Source: Polynucleobacter antarcticus (GTDB taxonomy: Bacteria > Pseudomonadota > Gammaproteobacteria > Burkholderiales > Burkholderiaceae). From it: DNA of 64,000 bases. The notes below the pieces were generated by a model that was not told the origin of the DNA, ran no database searches, and was given only the letters and a program-made list of their open reading frames with translations. Position numbers and translations under genes: made by a program. Location of the stretch: positions 1,488,001 to 1,552,000 of the forward strand of contig NZ_CP028941.1 of NCBI RefSeq assembly GCF_013307245.1. Reading direction: 5' to 3'. This document shows, piece by piece, positions 1 through 9,936 of the stretch (positions within the stretch are counted from its first letter, which is position 1; each line of letters begins with the position of its first letter).

Positions 1-93
1 AACTTCAATCGCAGTTGGCCCTTTGCCATACGTTTTGGCAAGACCCTGCGCACTGAGTACGAGCGGATTGGATGTTTGGATCACATTACTCAT
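1..93 (-). CDS. lolD: LolD lipoprotein-releasing ABC ATPase, N-terminal fragment
   Basis: Only the first 31 codons lie in the window; the gene runs off the left edge. The start is the ATG at 91-93 on the minus strand. The fragment reads MSNVIQTSNPLVLSAQGLAK and then TYGKGPTAIEV, the usual opening strand of an ABC ATPase before the Walker A motif, which lies outside. Its ATG overlaps the end of the lolC/E gene by 8 bases (ATGAGTAA), the classic coupled arrangement of LolC/E permease and LolD ATPase. In the family LolD powers release of outer-membrane lipoproteins from the inner membrane to LolA. The assignment rests mainly on this neighbour. Confidence 0.75.
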   Translation of the reverse strand, partial: MSNVIQTSNPLVLSAQGLAKTYGKGPTAIEV

Positions 94-1354
94 AGCGTAA
101 TGCCTCCGCAGGCTGGACTTGGGCTGCTCGGCGACTAGGATATAAGGTAGCTAGTACTGACAAACCAAAAGCCATCAATCCCACTGTGACGACATCCGAT
201 AGGCGCACGTCAGAGGGTAGCTCGCTAATGAAATACACATCCCGTGGCAAAAAGCGGACTCTGAAAATAGCTTCAATAGCGGGAACAATCACATCAATAT
301 TGAGGGCAATCAGCAAACCGAGGCCCACACCCGCTAAAGAGCCTAATAAACCAATCGCTAAACCTTGTACTAAAAAGATGCGCTGAATGAGTCCAGGGCT
401 AGCTCCCATGGTTCTTAAGATCGCAATGTCTGCTTGTTTTTCATTGACCGTCATGACTAAAGTCGAGACCAGGTTAAATGCAGCAACGGCAATAATTAGA
501 GTCAAGATGATGAACATCATTTTTCTTTCGGTCTGCACCGCTGCAAACCAATTGCGATTAGAGCGTGACCAGTCCGTTACCCAAAGTGCTTGTGGCACTA
601 CTTGTGCCAGTTGAGAGGCTACCTCTGGTGCGCGCTGCATATTGTCGACCTTGACACGCAATCCAGAGGGATCTTGCAAGCGTAATAAAGCAGCAGCATC
701 CTTCCAATGCATGATCGCTAATGAACTATCGTATTCGTAATGGCCACTATCGATAATTCCGACTACTTGTAGAGTGCGCATTCTGGGCATTGCACCTGCT
801 GGCGTGAGATCACTCTCAGGAACGATCAAATTAATACGATCACCGACACCCGCACCAACGATGCTTGCTAATTGTGCGCCTAGCGCTACGCCAAAACCAC
901 CTGGCTTAAGATCCTCAATACTGCCAGAGGTAAATTGCTTAGGCAGATCAGATACCTTTCCTTCTTCACTAGGCAATACTCCACGAATCGACACACCGCG
1001 CATCACATTCTCGCGACTGAGTAGACCCTGCGAGCTCACCATCGGAGCTACCCCGATGACATGAGGCTGAGCTGCTACTTTGAGAGCTATAGGCTCCCAA
1101 TTGGCTAAACCATCTGGGGCAGTAATTTCTACATGAGAGAGCACGGAGAGCATGCGATCACGTACTTCTTTTTGAAAGCCGTTCATCACGGAGAGCACCA
1201 CAATCAGGGCAGCTACCCCCAATGCAATCCCTGCGGTGGAGATTCCCGAGATAAAGGATAAGAAGCCATCACGCTTACCCACGGTCTTGCGACGCTTGGA
1301 TCGGGTATAGCGTAGGCCTATTTCTAGCTCAATGGGGAGTCTCAACATAGCCAT
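86..1354 (-). CDS. lolC: Lipoprotein-releasing ABC transporter permease LolC/LolE
   Basis: This 422-residue protein has the LolC/E layout: a cytoplasmic N-terminus, a first membrane helix at about residues 35-60 (GISTAGIALGVAALIVVLSV), a large periplasmic domain, and three C-terminal membrane helices of the FtsX/MacB type from about residue 280 (ILTLIIAVAAFNLVSTLVMT). It ends with the family tail PSRRAAQVQPAEALRYE. With LolD, whose start overlaps its stop, it extracts mature lipoproteins from the inner membrane and passes them to LolA. Many betaproteobacteria carry a single LolC/E-type permease, so the choice between C and E is nominal. It is transcribed divergently from the gene at 1395, with a gap of only 40 bases. 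Confidence 0.93.
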   Translation of the reverse strand: MAMLRLPIELEIGLRYTRSKRRKTVGKRDGFLSFISGISTAGIALGVAALIVVLSVMNGFQKEVRDRMLSVLSHVEITAPDGLANWEPIALKVAAQPHVIGVAPMVSSQGLLSRENVMRGVSIRGVLPSEEGKVSDLPKQFTSGSIEDLKPGGFGVALGAQLASIVGAGVGDRINLIVPESDLTPAGAMPRMRTLQVVGIIDSGHYEYDSSLAIMHWKDAAALLRLQDPSGLRVKVDNMQRAPEVASQLAQVVPQALWVTDWSRSNRNWFAAVQTERKMMFIILTLIIAVAAFNLVSTLVMTVNEKQADIAILRTMGASPGLIQRIFLVQGLAIGLLGSLAGVGLGLLIALNIDVIVPAIEAIFRVRFLPRDVYFISELPSDVRLSDVVTVGLMAFGLSVLATLYPSRRAAQVQPAEALRYE

Positions 1355-1394
1355 AGTTTAGACAATTGGAGGCGCCAATGGATGGATTCTATAA

Positions 1395-2396
1395 ATGCCA
1401 CCTAAAATCAGGGGAATGACTGCAAATCTTCGACCCATCCCGCGCTTCACCCTGATGCTTTCAGGAGAAGATACTGCCGATCTAAGCACTGGTCCTCAGC
1501 ATACTCAGGACGCCCCACCTACAGGACTGCCACAAGAGCGGTTTTTACTGGGAGAGAAGCTGGCTATTGCACCCATCTGGCTATTAGGGCAAAGTGACTT
1601 GCCAGTAGATCCCCATCAGGTCATTGCCTGTTTGCAACCAGTGCACCTGCATGCGACTCGGGATCATTTGATCCTCATGGCTCAAAGTCAGATTGATCTG
1701 ACTGCAAAAGAATCCACTCAACTGTGCAATCTTGTCCTGCCTTATATCGAAGAAGACTTTAAACACACACTATTATTTCAAGGACAGCATGCCTGGTTTA
1801 TTCCTGCGGGTCCTTTCGCCAGCCTAGCGACTCATTCAATTGATCAGGCCCATGGCCGCAATATAGATTGGTGGATGCCACGTGATACTCATGAAGAAGG
1901 CATTGCTAAGCTGTGGCGCAAACTCCAAAACGAAATTCAGATGCTATGGCACATTGATGCAGTAAACGAAGCTCGTGCGCAATCTGGATTGCCTAGTATT
2001 AATTCTCTTTGGATTAGCGGTATTGGAAAACTACAGGATGTACAGACACCAGACTGCTTGCAGAATACAAGCTGCCTCTACGGTAACCATCCCTTATTAA
2101 AGGGATTGGCAAAATATCTTAGCATTGCTCATCAAGCTGAAATCGCTTTTCCTGAGTTAATACATGCTGAGCATCGAGGAAACATATTTGCCTGGTTAGA
2201 TAAGCCTCAAGACATTTGGCAGGACTTGAGCCAAGCCCTCATCAATCAAGCCATATCTGAATTGGAGATCATTGACTTTCCAGCAGGCAAAGCACGTCAT
2301 CGACTCATCACAGCAAGAGACCTTCATCGCAAGTCATGGGCCTTCTGGAAAAAACCTGAGCGATTAAGTTGGAAAGAAATCATTTCAGAATCATGA
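1395..2396 (+). CDS. Conserved hypothetical protein upstream of recJ (COG4255-like)
   Basis: This 333-residue soluble protein has no signal peptide or membrane helix and no catalytic motif I can identify. It is rich in Trp and His (for example NIDWWMPRD near residue 155). Betaproteobacteria often carry a related protein just before recJ, sometimes annotated as a phosphoglycerate-mutase-like regulatory protein; I recall it as COG4255 but cannot verify this. Its TGA overlaps the recJ ATG (ATGA at 2393-2396), so the two are translationally coupled. A second possible start is the ATG at 1416 (MTANLRPIPR), but the AGGGG there sits almost on the codon. Function unknown. Confidence 0.75.
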   Translation: MPPKIRGMTANLRPIPRFTLMLSGEDTADLSTGPQHTQDAPPTGLPQERFLLGEKLAIAPIWLLGQSDLPVDPHQVIACLQPVHLHATRDHLILMAQSQIDLTAKESTQLCNLVLPYIEEDFKHTLLFQGQHAWFIPAGPFASLATHSIDQAHGRNIDWWMPRDTHEEGIAKLWRKLQNEIQMLWHIDAVNEARAQSGLPSINSLWISGIGKLQDVQTPDCLQNTSCLYGNHPLLKGLAKYLSIAHQAEIAFPELIHAEHRGNIFAWLDKPQDIWQDLSQALINQAISELEIIDFPAGKARHRLITARDLHRKSWAFWKKPERLSWKEIISES

Positions 2397-4138
2397 GTAC
2401 ATTTTCACAGCGTCCCTTCTCTGAGCGCACGGCTACTTGGCTAGAGCAAAGTGGCTTGCATCCCTTACTCGCAAGATTATTTGCAGCCCGCGGGGTTGAT
2501 AAGCCCGATGAGCTATCCCTTGACCTCAAGCAACTCCTCTCACCACTAGAGTTAAAAAATTGCATTAGCACTGCCGCTCTATTAGCCGATATTCTGGAAC
2601 GTCAAGAACCCATGTTAGTCGTCGCAGACTACGACTGTGATGGGGCTACAGCCTGTGCAGTAGCGGTACGTGGCATGAAAATGTTAGGCGGCACGAATAC
2701 TCCAATTCAATTCTTAGTGCCAAACCGTTTTACGATGGGCTATGGACTGACTCCTGAGGTAGTTAATTTGGCTGCGCAGCAAATTCCTAAACCCAAATAC
2801 CTCATTACAGTAGATAACGGTATTGCTAGTGAAGCAGGCGTTGATCGCGCACATGAATTAGGTATGCAAGTGATTGTGACTGATCATCATTTACCAGGAG
2901 ATCGACTCCCCAAAGCTGTAGCGATTGTGAATCCCAATCAACCAGGATGCCCCTTTCCTAGTAAAGCATTAGCTGGCGTTGGTGTGATGTTTTATTTACT
3001 GGTAGCGCTGCGGGCTGAGTTGCGTCGACGAGGTCAATTTACTACCGAGAATCAACCTAAGGTTGAAAATCTACTCGATCTTGTAGCGCTAGGAACCGTC
3101 GCAGACGTTGCCCAACTCGATCGCAATAACCGCATCCTGGTTTCTAATGGATTAAAACGGATTCGAGCAGGAACTGCACAAGCAGGAATGGCCGCACTCT
3201 TTCAGGTAGCGGTCCGTGACCCCCGCAAAGCGAGTGCCTTTGATTTAGGCTTTGCCATTGGACCCCGCCTCAATGCAGCTGGTCGCCTTGCCGATATGAC
3301 TTTGGGTATTCGCTTGCTACTCAGTGATAGTCCCGATGAAGCCATAGTCCTTGCACAAGAGTTAGATCGCATCAATCGTGAACGTAGGGGTATTGAATCG
3401 GGTATGCAGGAAGCAGCATTAGCGCATCTAGCAGAAGATGAATTAGCGGGCACGATGATGGAGCGTAATAGCATCTGCCTTTGGAACCCAGAATGGCATC
3501 AGGGTGTTGTGGGTATAGTGGCCTCCCGCCTCAAAGAACGATTTAATCGTCCTGCTATTGTGTTTGCACCTGCGGATGGGGTTGCTAGTGAAGAATTGCG
3601 CGGCTCCGGACGATCTATTAGTGGATTTCATTTGCGGGATGCCTTAGATATCGTTTCCAAACGAGAGCCAGGTTTAATTCTGAAATTTGGTGGCCATGCT
3701 ATGGCAGCAGGTCTGAGTATCCGTAAATCTGACTTTGAAAAGTTCGATCAGGTCTTTCAAAAAGCAGCTGATGAATTACTCAATGATGAGCTGCTAGAGC
3801 GCCGTCATATTCACGATGGTGTGTTGGCGCCATCAGAATTTAATACGGACACTGGGGATCTGCTAGCAGAAGAAATCTGGGGGCAAGGCTTTCCTCAGCC
3901 CATTTTTTATGGCGAATTTGAGATTGCTCAGCAAAGCCTCATGAAAGAGAAGCACCTGCGGCTCCAGCTCCGCCCTATAGGGGATGGTCACCTTGCCAGC
4001 AAACCATTAACTGGCGTCTGGTTTAACCGCACCCAAACTTTGCCCGCTAAGGCAAAACTAGCCTACCGCCTCGTGACAGACCGCTTTCAGGGGCAGGCTC
4101 GGGTACAACTCATGATTGAGGCACATGATGAGGGATAG
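2393..4138 (+). CDS. recJ: Single-stranded-DNA-specific exonuclease RecJ
   Basis: The product is about 581 residues when started at the ATG at 2393, which overlaps the upstream stop; an earlier in-frame ATG at 2369 lies inside the upstream gene. RecJ is the 5'-3' single-strand exonuclease of RecF-pathway recombination and base-excision/mismatch repair. The DHH phosphoesterase signature is clear: DYDCDG at residues 79-84, the VTDHH motif near residue 165, and the C-terminal DHHA1 glycine motif [10 protein letters not shown]. Length matches the family (about 560-580). The recJ-prfB-lysS order that follows is typical of Burkholderiales. Confidence 0.96.
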   Translation: MSTFSQRPFSERTATWLEQSGLHPLLARLFAARGVDKPDELSLDLKQLLSPLELKNCISTAALLADILERQEPMLVVADYDCDGATACAVAVRGMKMLGGTNTPIQFLVPNRFTMGYGLTPEVVNLAAQQIPKPKYLITVDNGIASEAGVDRAHELGMQVIVTDHHLPGDRLPKAVAIVNPNQPGCPFPSKALAGVGVMFYLLVALRAELRRRGQFTTENQPKVENLLDLVALGTVADVAQLDRNNRILVSNGLKRIRAGTAQAGMAALFQVAVRDPRKASAFDLGFAIGPRLNAAGRLADMTLGIRLLLSDSPDEAIVLAQELDRINRERRGIESGMQEAALAHLAEDELAGTMMERNSICLWNPEWHQGVVGIVASRLKERFNRPAIVFAPADGVASEELRGSGRSISGFHLRDALDIVSKREPGLILKFGGHAMAAGLSIRKSDFEKFDQVFQKAADELLNDELLERRHIHDGVLAPSEFNTDTGDLLAEEIWGQGFPQPIFYGEFEIAQQSLMKEKHLRLQLRPIGDGHLASKPLTGVWFNRTQTLPAKAKLAYRLVTDRFQGQARVQLMIEAHDEG

Positions 4139-4166
4139 GCTGCAATAACCCCATTATAATTGGGGA

Positions 4167-5271
4167 ATGGAAGCCGAACAACTCAACACTATCTCAAATA
4201 CCCTCTCCGATCTGCTCACCCGTGAGCAAGCACTTCGGGGGTATCTTTGACTTCGAAGTAAAGTCACGCCGCCTTACTGAAGTCAATTCTATTTTAGAAG
4301 ATCCCACGATTTGGGATGATCAAAAAAAAGCCCAAGCCCTTGGCAAAGAAAAGAAGTTATTAGATGGTGTAGTTGCCACCCTGACCTCTTTAAACAGCAA
4401 TATCACTGGCGCCATCGAATTATTCGATATGGCTAAAGAAGAAAGTGATTTTGAAACGATTGGCGCTATCGAGACAGATGTCGGCAGCTACAGCAAAATT
4501 ATTGGTGATCTTGAGTTCCGTCGCATGTTTCATAATGAAATGGATCCTTGCAGCTGCTTTATTGATATTCAAGCAGGCGCCGGTGGCACAGAAGCGTGTG
4601 ACTGGGCCAGTATGTTGTTTCGTCAATACCTTAAGTATTGCGAACGCAAAGGCTACAAAACAGAAATCCTAGAAGAGTCTGATGGTGACGTCGCTGGTAT
4701 TAAGAGCGCCACCATCAAAGTAGATGGTGAATATGCTTACGGGCACCTGCGTTCCGAAACTGGGGTGCACCGCTTAGTCCGTAAATCTCCATTTGATTCC
4801 TCAAATGGTCGCCATACTTCCTTTGCCAGTATTTATGTCTATCCGGAAGTCGATGATTCGATTGAGATTGATGTCAATCCAGCGGATATCCGGACGGACA
4901 CCTATCGCGCTTCTGGTGCGGGCGGTCAGCATATTAATAAAACAGACTCCGCAGTACGCTTAACGCATATTCCAACCGGTATCGTGGTGCAATGTCAAAA
5001 CGATCGTAGCCAGCATCGCAATCGAGCGGAAGCCATGACAATGCTGAAGTCACGACTTTACGAACATGAAATGCAAAAGCGGCGTGTTGAGCAAGACAAA
5101 CTTGAGGCCAGTAAAACCGATGTGGGCTGGGGTCATCAGATCCGTTCCTATGTATTAGATCAAAGCCGCATTAAAGACTTACGTACAAACCTTGAGATCT
5201 CTAATACCCAAAAAGTCTTAGATGGCGATCTGGATGCCTTTATTGAAGCGAGCCTAAAACAAGGCGTCTGA
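4167..5271 (+). CDS. prfB: Peptide chain release factor 2, made by programmed +1 frameshift
   Basis: RF2 ends translation at UGA and UAA. The gene has two frames. The first runs from the ATG at 4167 for 27 codons to an in-frame TGA at 4248-4250. The second resumes at GAC (4249) and runs to 5271, giving about 367 residues, the usual RF2 length. The slip site CGGGGGTATCTTTGAC (4236-4251) nearly matches the Escherichia coli site, with an internal Shine-Dalgarno-like GGGGG before CTT-TGA-C. The SPF anticodon-like tripeptide ([10 protein letters not shown]) and the catalytic GGQ ([12 protein letters not shown]) are both present. Starting at 4222, as a naive call would, loses the true N-terminus. 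RF2 level would be autoregulated through the slip. Confidence 0.97.
4236..4251 (+). promoter_or_regulatory. prfB programmed +1 frameshift site
   Basis: The sequence is CGGGGGTATCTTTGAC. In frame 0 it reads CGG-GGG-TAT-CTT-TGA; after the slip the ribosome reads GAC. The internal Shine-Dalgarno-like run lies three bases before the CTT slip codon, as in enterobacterial prfB. Low RF2 would allow the slip and so more RF2. Confidence 0.95.
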
Positions 5272-5304
5272 TCGTCTGATGCATTCCCACTATTTTAGTA
5301 ATCA

Positions 5305-6858
5305 ATGAATCCTATGAACGATAAAACAGCCCAACCCGTAATCACTGAAGCCCTTGATGAAAATCACATCATTGCTGAGCGCCGTGAAAAATTAGCCAAG
5401 CTTCGTAAAGGTGGGGTTGCCTTTCCGAATGATTTTGTTCCAACGCATTTAGCAGTAGATCTACACACCCACTATGACAGCCTCAACAAAGAGGATATGG
5501 CTGCGAAGAAAGTGCACGTCAAGGTTGCAGGACGCATGGTGCTCAAGCGCGTGATGGGTAAAGCGAGCTTTGCAACGATTCAAGATCGTAGTGGTCAGAT
5601 TCAGTTCTATATTAGCGATGAAATCAGTGGTGAAGATATTCATGCTGCCTTTAAGCACTGGGATATGGGTGATTTCATTGCGGCGGAAGGACATTTATTC
5701 AAAACCAATAAGGGGGAGCTATCGGTAGAGTGTAGTAAGTTACGCCTACTCAGTAAATCACTGCGTCCCTTACCTGATAAGTTTCACGGCCTTTCTGATT
5801 TAGAGACCAAATACCGTCAACGCTATGTAGACTTGATTGTGAACCCCGAGAGTCGCAACACGTTTAGAGTGCGAAGTAATACGATTGCTTCTTTACGTCG
5901 TCATATGCTCGATGCGGATTTTATGGAAGTAGAAACGCCGATGTTGCACCCTATTCCAGGTGGAGCCACAGCGAAACCATTTATGACGCATCACAATGCC
6001 CTAGACATGCAGATGTTCTTGCGCATCGCGCCTGAGCTCTATCTCAAGCGTTTAGTTGTGGGTGGTTTTGAGCGCGTCTTTGAAATTAATCGCAACTTCC
6101 GCAATGAAGGGGTAAGCCCACGCCATAACCCAGAATTCACGATGATGGAATTCTATGCGGCCTATACTGATTACCGTTGGCTGATGGATTTCACTGAAGG
6201 CTTGATTCGCTCAGCTGCAATGGATGCCCAAGGTACTGCTGTACTAACGCATCAAGGTCGTGAATTAGATCTGAGTAAGCCTTTCCAACGCTTAACGATT
6301 ACTGAAGCCATCCTCAAGTACTGCGGCCTCTCCAATAAAACGTACGAAGCAGCCCAATTAGAAGATATTGCTTTTATTCGTACTGAGTTAAAAAAGGGTG
6401 GTGAGAACCCCGATAGCCCTAACCTGAAAAACGCTGGTATTGGCGCGCTGCAATTAGCCTTATTTGAGTTGGTCGCTGAATCCCATCTATGGGAGCCAAC
6501 ATACATCATTGACTATCCTATCGAAGTGAGTCCCCTCGCACGTGAATCGGATACTCGTCCTGGTGTCACTGAGCGCTTTGAGTTATTCATTACAGGTCGC
6601 GAAATTGCCAATGGCTTCTCTGAGCTCAATGATGCTGAAGATCAAGCAAACCGTTTCCGTAAACAAGTAGAACAAAAGGAAGCCGGTGACGAGGAAGCGA
6701 TGTATTTTGACCATGACTTCATTCGCGCCTTGGAATACGGCATGCCCCCAACTGGCGGGTGCGGTATTGGGATTGATCGTCTGGTAATGCTATTGACCGA
6801 TGTACCCAACATTCGGGATGTTATTTTGTTCCCGCATCTACGGCGCGAAGAAGAATAA
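5305..6858 (+). CDS. lysS: Lysyl-tRNA synthetase (class II)
   Basis: This 517-residue class II lysyl-tRNA synthetase attaches lysine to tRNA-Lys. An N-terminal OB-fold tRNA-binding domain spans about residues 60-160 ([20 protein letters not shown]). The catalytic domain shows motif 2 ([20 protein letters not shown]) and motif 3 ([16 protein letters not shown]). Length is slightly above the usual 500 because of a short N-terminal tail. The start is the ATG at 5305 or the second at 5314 (MNDKTAQP); homology cannot separate them. It lies 33 bases after prfB and is followed by a strong hairpin terminator. Confidence 0.97.
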   Translation: MNPMNDKTAQPVITEALDENHIIAERREKLAKLRKGGVAFPNDFVPTHLAVDLHTHYDSLNKEDMAAKKVHVKVAGRMVLKRVMGKASFATIQDRSGQIQFYISDEISGEDIHAAFKHWDMGDFIAAEGHLFKTNKGELSVECSKLRLLSKSLRPLPDKFHGLSDLETKYRQRYVDLIVNPESRNTFRVRSNTIASLRRHMLDADFMEVETPMLHPIPGGATAKPFMTHHNALDMQMFLRIAPELYLKRLVVGGFERVFEINRNFRNEGVSPRHNPEFTMMEFYAAYTDYRWLMDFTEGLIRSAAMDAQGTAVLTHQGRELDLSKPFQRLTITEAILKYCGLSNKTYEAAQLEDIAFIRTELKKGGENPDSPNLKNAGIGALQLALFELVAESHLWEPTYIIDYPIEVSPLARESDTRPGVTERFELFITGREIANGFSELNDAEDQANRFRKQVEQKEAGDEEAMYFDHDFIRALEYGMPPTGGCGIGIDRLVMLLTDVPNIRDVILFPHLRREEE

Positions 6859-6879
6859 TGACTTGTTTTGAGTTGCATT

Positions 6880-6909
6880 AAAAAAGCCGCAGATTCTGCG
6901 GCTTTTTTT
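6880..6909. terminator. Bidirectional terminator between lysS and the OsmC gene
   Basis: A GCCGCAG / CTGCGGC stem with a short ATT loop is flanked by an A run on the left and a T run on the right. It can therefore end transcription of the convergent lysS (plus) and osmC-like (minus) genes. Confidence 0.9.
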
Positions 6910-6940
6910 CTTACTTTATTGTCCAATGCATGCCACCACA

Positions 6941-7393
6941 TTAGGGGCTTGGATATAGCTGCTTCAACTCACTATCAATCACCGTCACATTCACTGGAAT
7001 CCCTAAGCTAACACTGGAAGACACGGTGCAGAAGTCTTGAAACTGGGCTAGCACCCGATCTAGATTTTCCATAGTAGAGCCTGGAACTCCGATCTGAATG
7101 TCTACATGGATTGCTAAGATACGCAAACGGTTTTGATCGTTTCTGCCAATCTGGCAACTTGCCCGAGTTTCAATAGGCTCAGGATTTTGCTTAAATTTTC
7201 TTAAAGCAAATAGTAGAGAGTCTGATAAACAATTGGCAACGCCAGCTAATAGAAATTGAGAGGGAGTAGCGCCTTGAGATTGTCCTAAGGGAGGAGGTTC
7301 ATCTCCAAAAATAGGGTCTTGGTCTTTATTGTAATAAATAGCAAAGCGATAATCTGCTTGCTGGACTAGTCTGACTGATGGCTCGCTGCTCAT
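6941..7393 (-). CDS. OsmC/Ohr family protein
   Basis: This 150-residue protein has the OsmC fold. The first conserved Cys is in the helix motif LLAGVANCLSDSL (about residue 57) and the second in DFCTVSSSVSLGIPV (about residue 121); together they form the thiol peroxidase pair of the family. Family members reduce organic hydroperoxides or act in stress responses. The N-terminal strand with DEPPPLGQSQGATPSQFLL is the usual OsmC lead-in. It is convergent with lysS and shares its terminator. No OhrR regulator is adjacent, so the physiological substrate is open. Confidence 0.85.
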   Translation of the reverse strand: MSSEPSVRLVQQADYRFAIYYNKDQDPIFGDEPPPLGQSQGATPSQFLLAGVANCLSDSLLFALRKFKQNPEPIETRASCQIGRNDQNRLRILAIHVDIQIGVPGSTMENLDRVLAQFQDFCTVSSSVSLGIPVNVTVIDSELKQLYPSP

Positions 7394-7433
7394 AAAGACT
7401 CCAATGACTTAAAAGATCATATTAGCAAATGTA

Positions 7434-7916
7434 CTAATAGATTCCAGGGATTAATTTTTTTACTTTTAGCTGATAATCTTGATATTGTGGAAAGCGTATG
7501 ATCAGCCATTTCTCCTCCCGCCGAGTTTTTACATCAAAAAATAAGACGAGCGCGAAGACTTCAAGCAAAATCCAGATGTGTGGGTATATCAATAAAAAAC
7601 CCAAGGCAACTAGCAGTACTCCAAAATAAATTGGGTGGCGCACAAGGCGATATAAACCACTCTGCACTAACTGAGCATTCTCTTTAGGACAAGGCAAAGG
7701 GGTTAAATTTTTCCCCAAATGATAGGCTGCCACCACCGTAAAAATCAGCCCTGCACTAGCTATCAATATCCCGAATATCTCAAAATAAGGGGCTAAAAAC
7801 TCTTTTGAGCTGGGTATTAATAACATTCCCTTAGGGCCGAATAAAAGGAGGCCAATTAATAGTGCCTGGATCAGTACGTACCCAAGGCCCCTATCAAGCA
7901 GAGATAAGTGCTTCAT
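7434..7916 (-). CDS. Isoprenylcysteine carboxyl methyltransferase (ICMT)/PEMT-like membrane protein
   Basis: This 160-residue membrane protein has about four helices. It carries the cofactor-binding signature of the ICMT/PEMT-like family: LYRLVRHPIYFGVLLVALGF near residues 88-107, followed by a basic/acidic segment TRREEKWLIIRFPQYQDY. Family members methylate lipid or prenyl acceptors with S-adenosylmethionine, but bacterial members mostly lack a known substrate. The gene lies 40 bases upstream of the OsmC gene in the same direction and may be co-transcribed with it. Confidence 0.82.
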   Translation of the reverse strand: MKHLSLLDRGLGYVLIQALLIGLLLFGPKGMLLIPSSKEFLAPYFEIFGILIASAGLIFTVVAAYHLGKNLTPLPCPKENAQLVQSGLYRLVRHPIYFGVLLVALGFLLIYPHIWILLEVFALVLFFDVKTRREEKWLIIRFPQYQDYQLKVKKLIPGIY

Positions 7917-8045
7917 AAACTGTTTACCTTGTTTTGATCATCGTTGAGTGGATAGGATATTTTGATATAAGCCCAGAACCTTAATGTCTGAAGGAAATGG
8001 TGAGATTGAGGATAATAGTAATACTTCATTATTAATAGACTCATT

Positions 8046-8822
8046 ATGGCTGCATACAACACCGAAACCGTTTTATCCGTTCACCACTGGAATGACACCC
8101 TGTTTAGCTTCACAACTACCAGAAATAAAGGCTTGCGCTTTCGTAGTGGTCATTTTTTGATGATTGGCCTTGAAGTTGAGGGCAAGCCCTTAGTCAGAGC
8201 TTACAGCGTTGCCAGTCCCCATTACGAAGAACATTTAGAGTTTTTGAGTATTAAGGTTCAGGAAGGGCCCCTCACCTCACGACTCCAAAAAATTCAGGTT
8301 GGTGATCCCGTTTTGGTAAGCGAAAAGTCTGTTGGCACACTCGTAATTGACGACTTGAATCCAGGAAAACATCTTTATTTGTTTAGCACTGGTACTGGCC
8401 TTGCGCCATTTATGAGCATCATTCGAGATCCTGATACCTATGATAAGTTCGAGAAGGTGGTTCTTATTCATGGCGTACGCCTGGTGAGTGAGCTGGCCTA
8501 TGGAGAGTACATCAAAAACGAACTTACACAAGATGAGTACCTAGGTGAACTCATCCGTGAAAAATTAATCTATTACCCAACTGTCACCCGAGAGGCCTTC
8601 AAGCACACTGGTCGCTTAACCACAGCGATTGAATCTGGCCAACTTTTCCAAGATATTGGTTTACCGCCTTTAGATCCAGCAGTAGATCGCGCGATGATAT
8701 GTGGCAGCCCCTCGATGCTGAAAGAAACTGCTGCCATGTTAGATGCAAAGGGCTTTACGGTATCGCCCAGCCTGGGTCAATTAGGTGACTATGTCTTTGA
8801 ACGTGCTTTTGTAGAGAAGTAG
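8046..8822 (+). CDS. fpr: Ferredoxin/flavodoxin-NADP reductase
   Basis: This 258-residue FAD protein moves electrons between NADPH and ferredoxin or flavodoxin. The FAD-binding segment LVRAYSVASPHYEEHLEFLS (near residues 50-70) holds the RxYS motif. The NADP site has STGTGLAPFMSIIRDP and the later MICGSPSMLKE. The C-terminus FERAFVEK matches the bacterial FPR subclass ending in aromatic-containing VEK. In betaproteobacteria FPR serves redox stress and Fe-S supply. It is preceded by a 129-base gap and is convergent with the SDR gene. Confidence 0.93.
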   Translation: MAAYNTETVLSVHHWNDTLFSFTTTRNKGLRFRSGHFLMIGLEVEGKPLVRAYSVASPHYEEHLEFLSIKVQEGPLTSRLQKIQVGDPVLVSEKSVGTLVIDDLNPGKHLYLFSTGTGLAPFMSIIRDPDTYDKFEKVVLIHGVRLVSELAYGEYIKNELTQDEYLGELIREKLIYYPTVTREAFKHTGRLTTAIESGQLFQDIGLPPLDPAVDRAMICGSPSMLKETAAMLDAKGFTVSPSLGQLGDYVFERAFVEK

Positions 8823-8841
8823 TCTTATCGAAAGAAAAAAA

Positions 8842-9621
8842 TTAGGCTTCTATTTTTTTACGATAAAAAGTTGGAGAACTAAAAGCCTGTTGCACAGGCA
8901 TGACCTCTAAAGTATTGACATTGACATGTGCAGGCAAGGTGGCCGCCCAAAAAATAGTTTCAGCCATATCATCTGGCGTCAGAGCTTCAATACCCTCGTA
9001 TACTTTTTTTGCTCTGTCATCATCTTTTAATCTGACATTAGAGAATTCTGTACCTGAAATCATGCCAGGCTCAATAGAGCTCACTCGCAAACCAGTATTA
9101 GCTAATGAAGTGCGTAGATCCGCAGTGTATTGATGGACAAATGCTTTAGTGCTGCCATAAACATTACTGCCAGGATACGGATAGGTACCAGCAACAGAGC
9201 CGACGTTAAATATATGTCCATGCTGGCGCTCAATCATCCCTGGCAAGACGGCAGTGGTCATATTCATTAAACCCTTGATATTGGTATCAATCATCTGGAA
9301 CCACTCTAAGAGTTCTGCCTTATAAGCTGGCTCTAAGCCCAATGCAAGGCCCGCATTATTCACAAGAACATGGATATTTTTGAAATCAGCTGGAATGCTG
9401 CTTATAAAATTTCCTATTTCAACGTGGTCAGTAACATCGAGCTGGGCAATATACAGTTGATCATGCTGGTCTTGAGGGATAGAGTGATAGAGGCTATCGA
9501 GTCGTTCAGTACGACGCCCAGTAGCAATGACCTTGTAACCCTCGGCGAGAAAGCGAGTAGCGATTGCCCGACCAATACCTGCAGTGGCGCCTGTTACTAG
9601 TACTACTGAATCTCTATTCAT
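8842..9621 (-). CDS. SDR-family reductase, YdfG-like (3-hydroxy acid/malonic semialdehyde type)
   Basis: This 259-residue classical short-chain dehydrogenase has the cofactor motif VTGATAGIGRAIA (about residues 9-21), an R-R pair after the second strand suggesting NADP, the NNAG motif, and the Ser-Tyr-Lys triad in GSVAGTYPYPGSNVYGSTKA. The C-terminal LEVMPVQQAF resembles the YdfG group, which reduces malonic semialdehyde and oxidises 3-hydroxy acids or serine. The exact substrate cannot be told from sequence. It stands alone between a convergent fpr and the small gene at 9693. Confidence 0.88.
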   Translation of the reverse strand: MNRDSVVLVTGATAGIGRAIATRFLAEGYKVIATGRRTERLDSLYHSIPQDQHDQLYIAQLDVTDHVEIGNFISSIPADFKNIHVLVNNAGLALGLEPAYKAELLEWFQMIDTNIKGLMNMTTAVLPGMIERQHGHIFNVGSVAGTYPYPGSNVYGSTKAFVHQYTADLRTSLANTGLRVSSIEPGMISGTEFSNVRLKDDDRAKKVYEGIEALTPDDMAETIFWAATLPAHVNVNTLEVMPVQQAFSSPTFYRKKIEA

Positions 9622-9692
9622 TTTTGCGAGGTCTATGGATTTAAGTCAACGTCTCTTTATAGAATATAAAGCAAATTTCATATAAATTAACA

Positions 9693-9851
9693 TCAGTCTT
9701 CAATCTGAAAATATACCTCAGGATTCACTTGGACTCTAATTTGGGGAGTAACTACAGTATTTTCACCTTTAATTGCGGTACAAATTATCTCAGCGGTAAA
9801 TGTCAATAAATCCTCAATGGAGGTCTGCCGATTTTCATCAATACATCTCAT
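9693..9851 (-). CDS. Small hypothetical protein (52 aa)
   Basis: This short reading frame starts at the ATG at 9849-9851, preceded by a good ribosome site (GAGGAAAG, three bases before the codon). A longer in-frame start at 9875 exists but lacks such a site. The product is acidic with a hydrophobic centre (DLLTFTAEIICTAI) and no recognised motif. It lies just after the TSUP gene on the same strand and may be the last gene of that operon. I do not recognise it; it could be spurious. Confidence 0.4.
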   Translation of the reverse strand: MRCIDENRQTSIEDLLTFTAEIICTAIKGENTVVTPQIRVQVNPEVYFQIED

Positions 9852-9936
9852 GCTTCTTTCCTCTGCCAAACTCATTTAATAGAGTTACAGCATAGGCTCT
9901 CATTCGACACCTGAAAAGAATAAATAAATTATTTAC

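Noticed and set aside
4222..5271. prfB taken as an ordinary gene starting at 4222
   Set aside because: The frame-0 start at 4167 plus the slip site restores the normal N-terminus and length of RF2.
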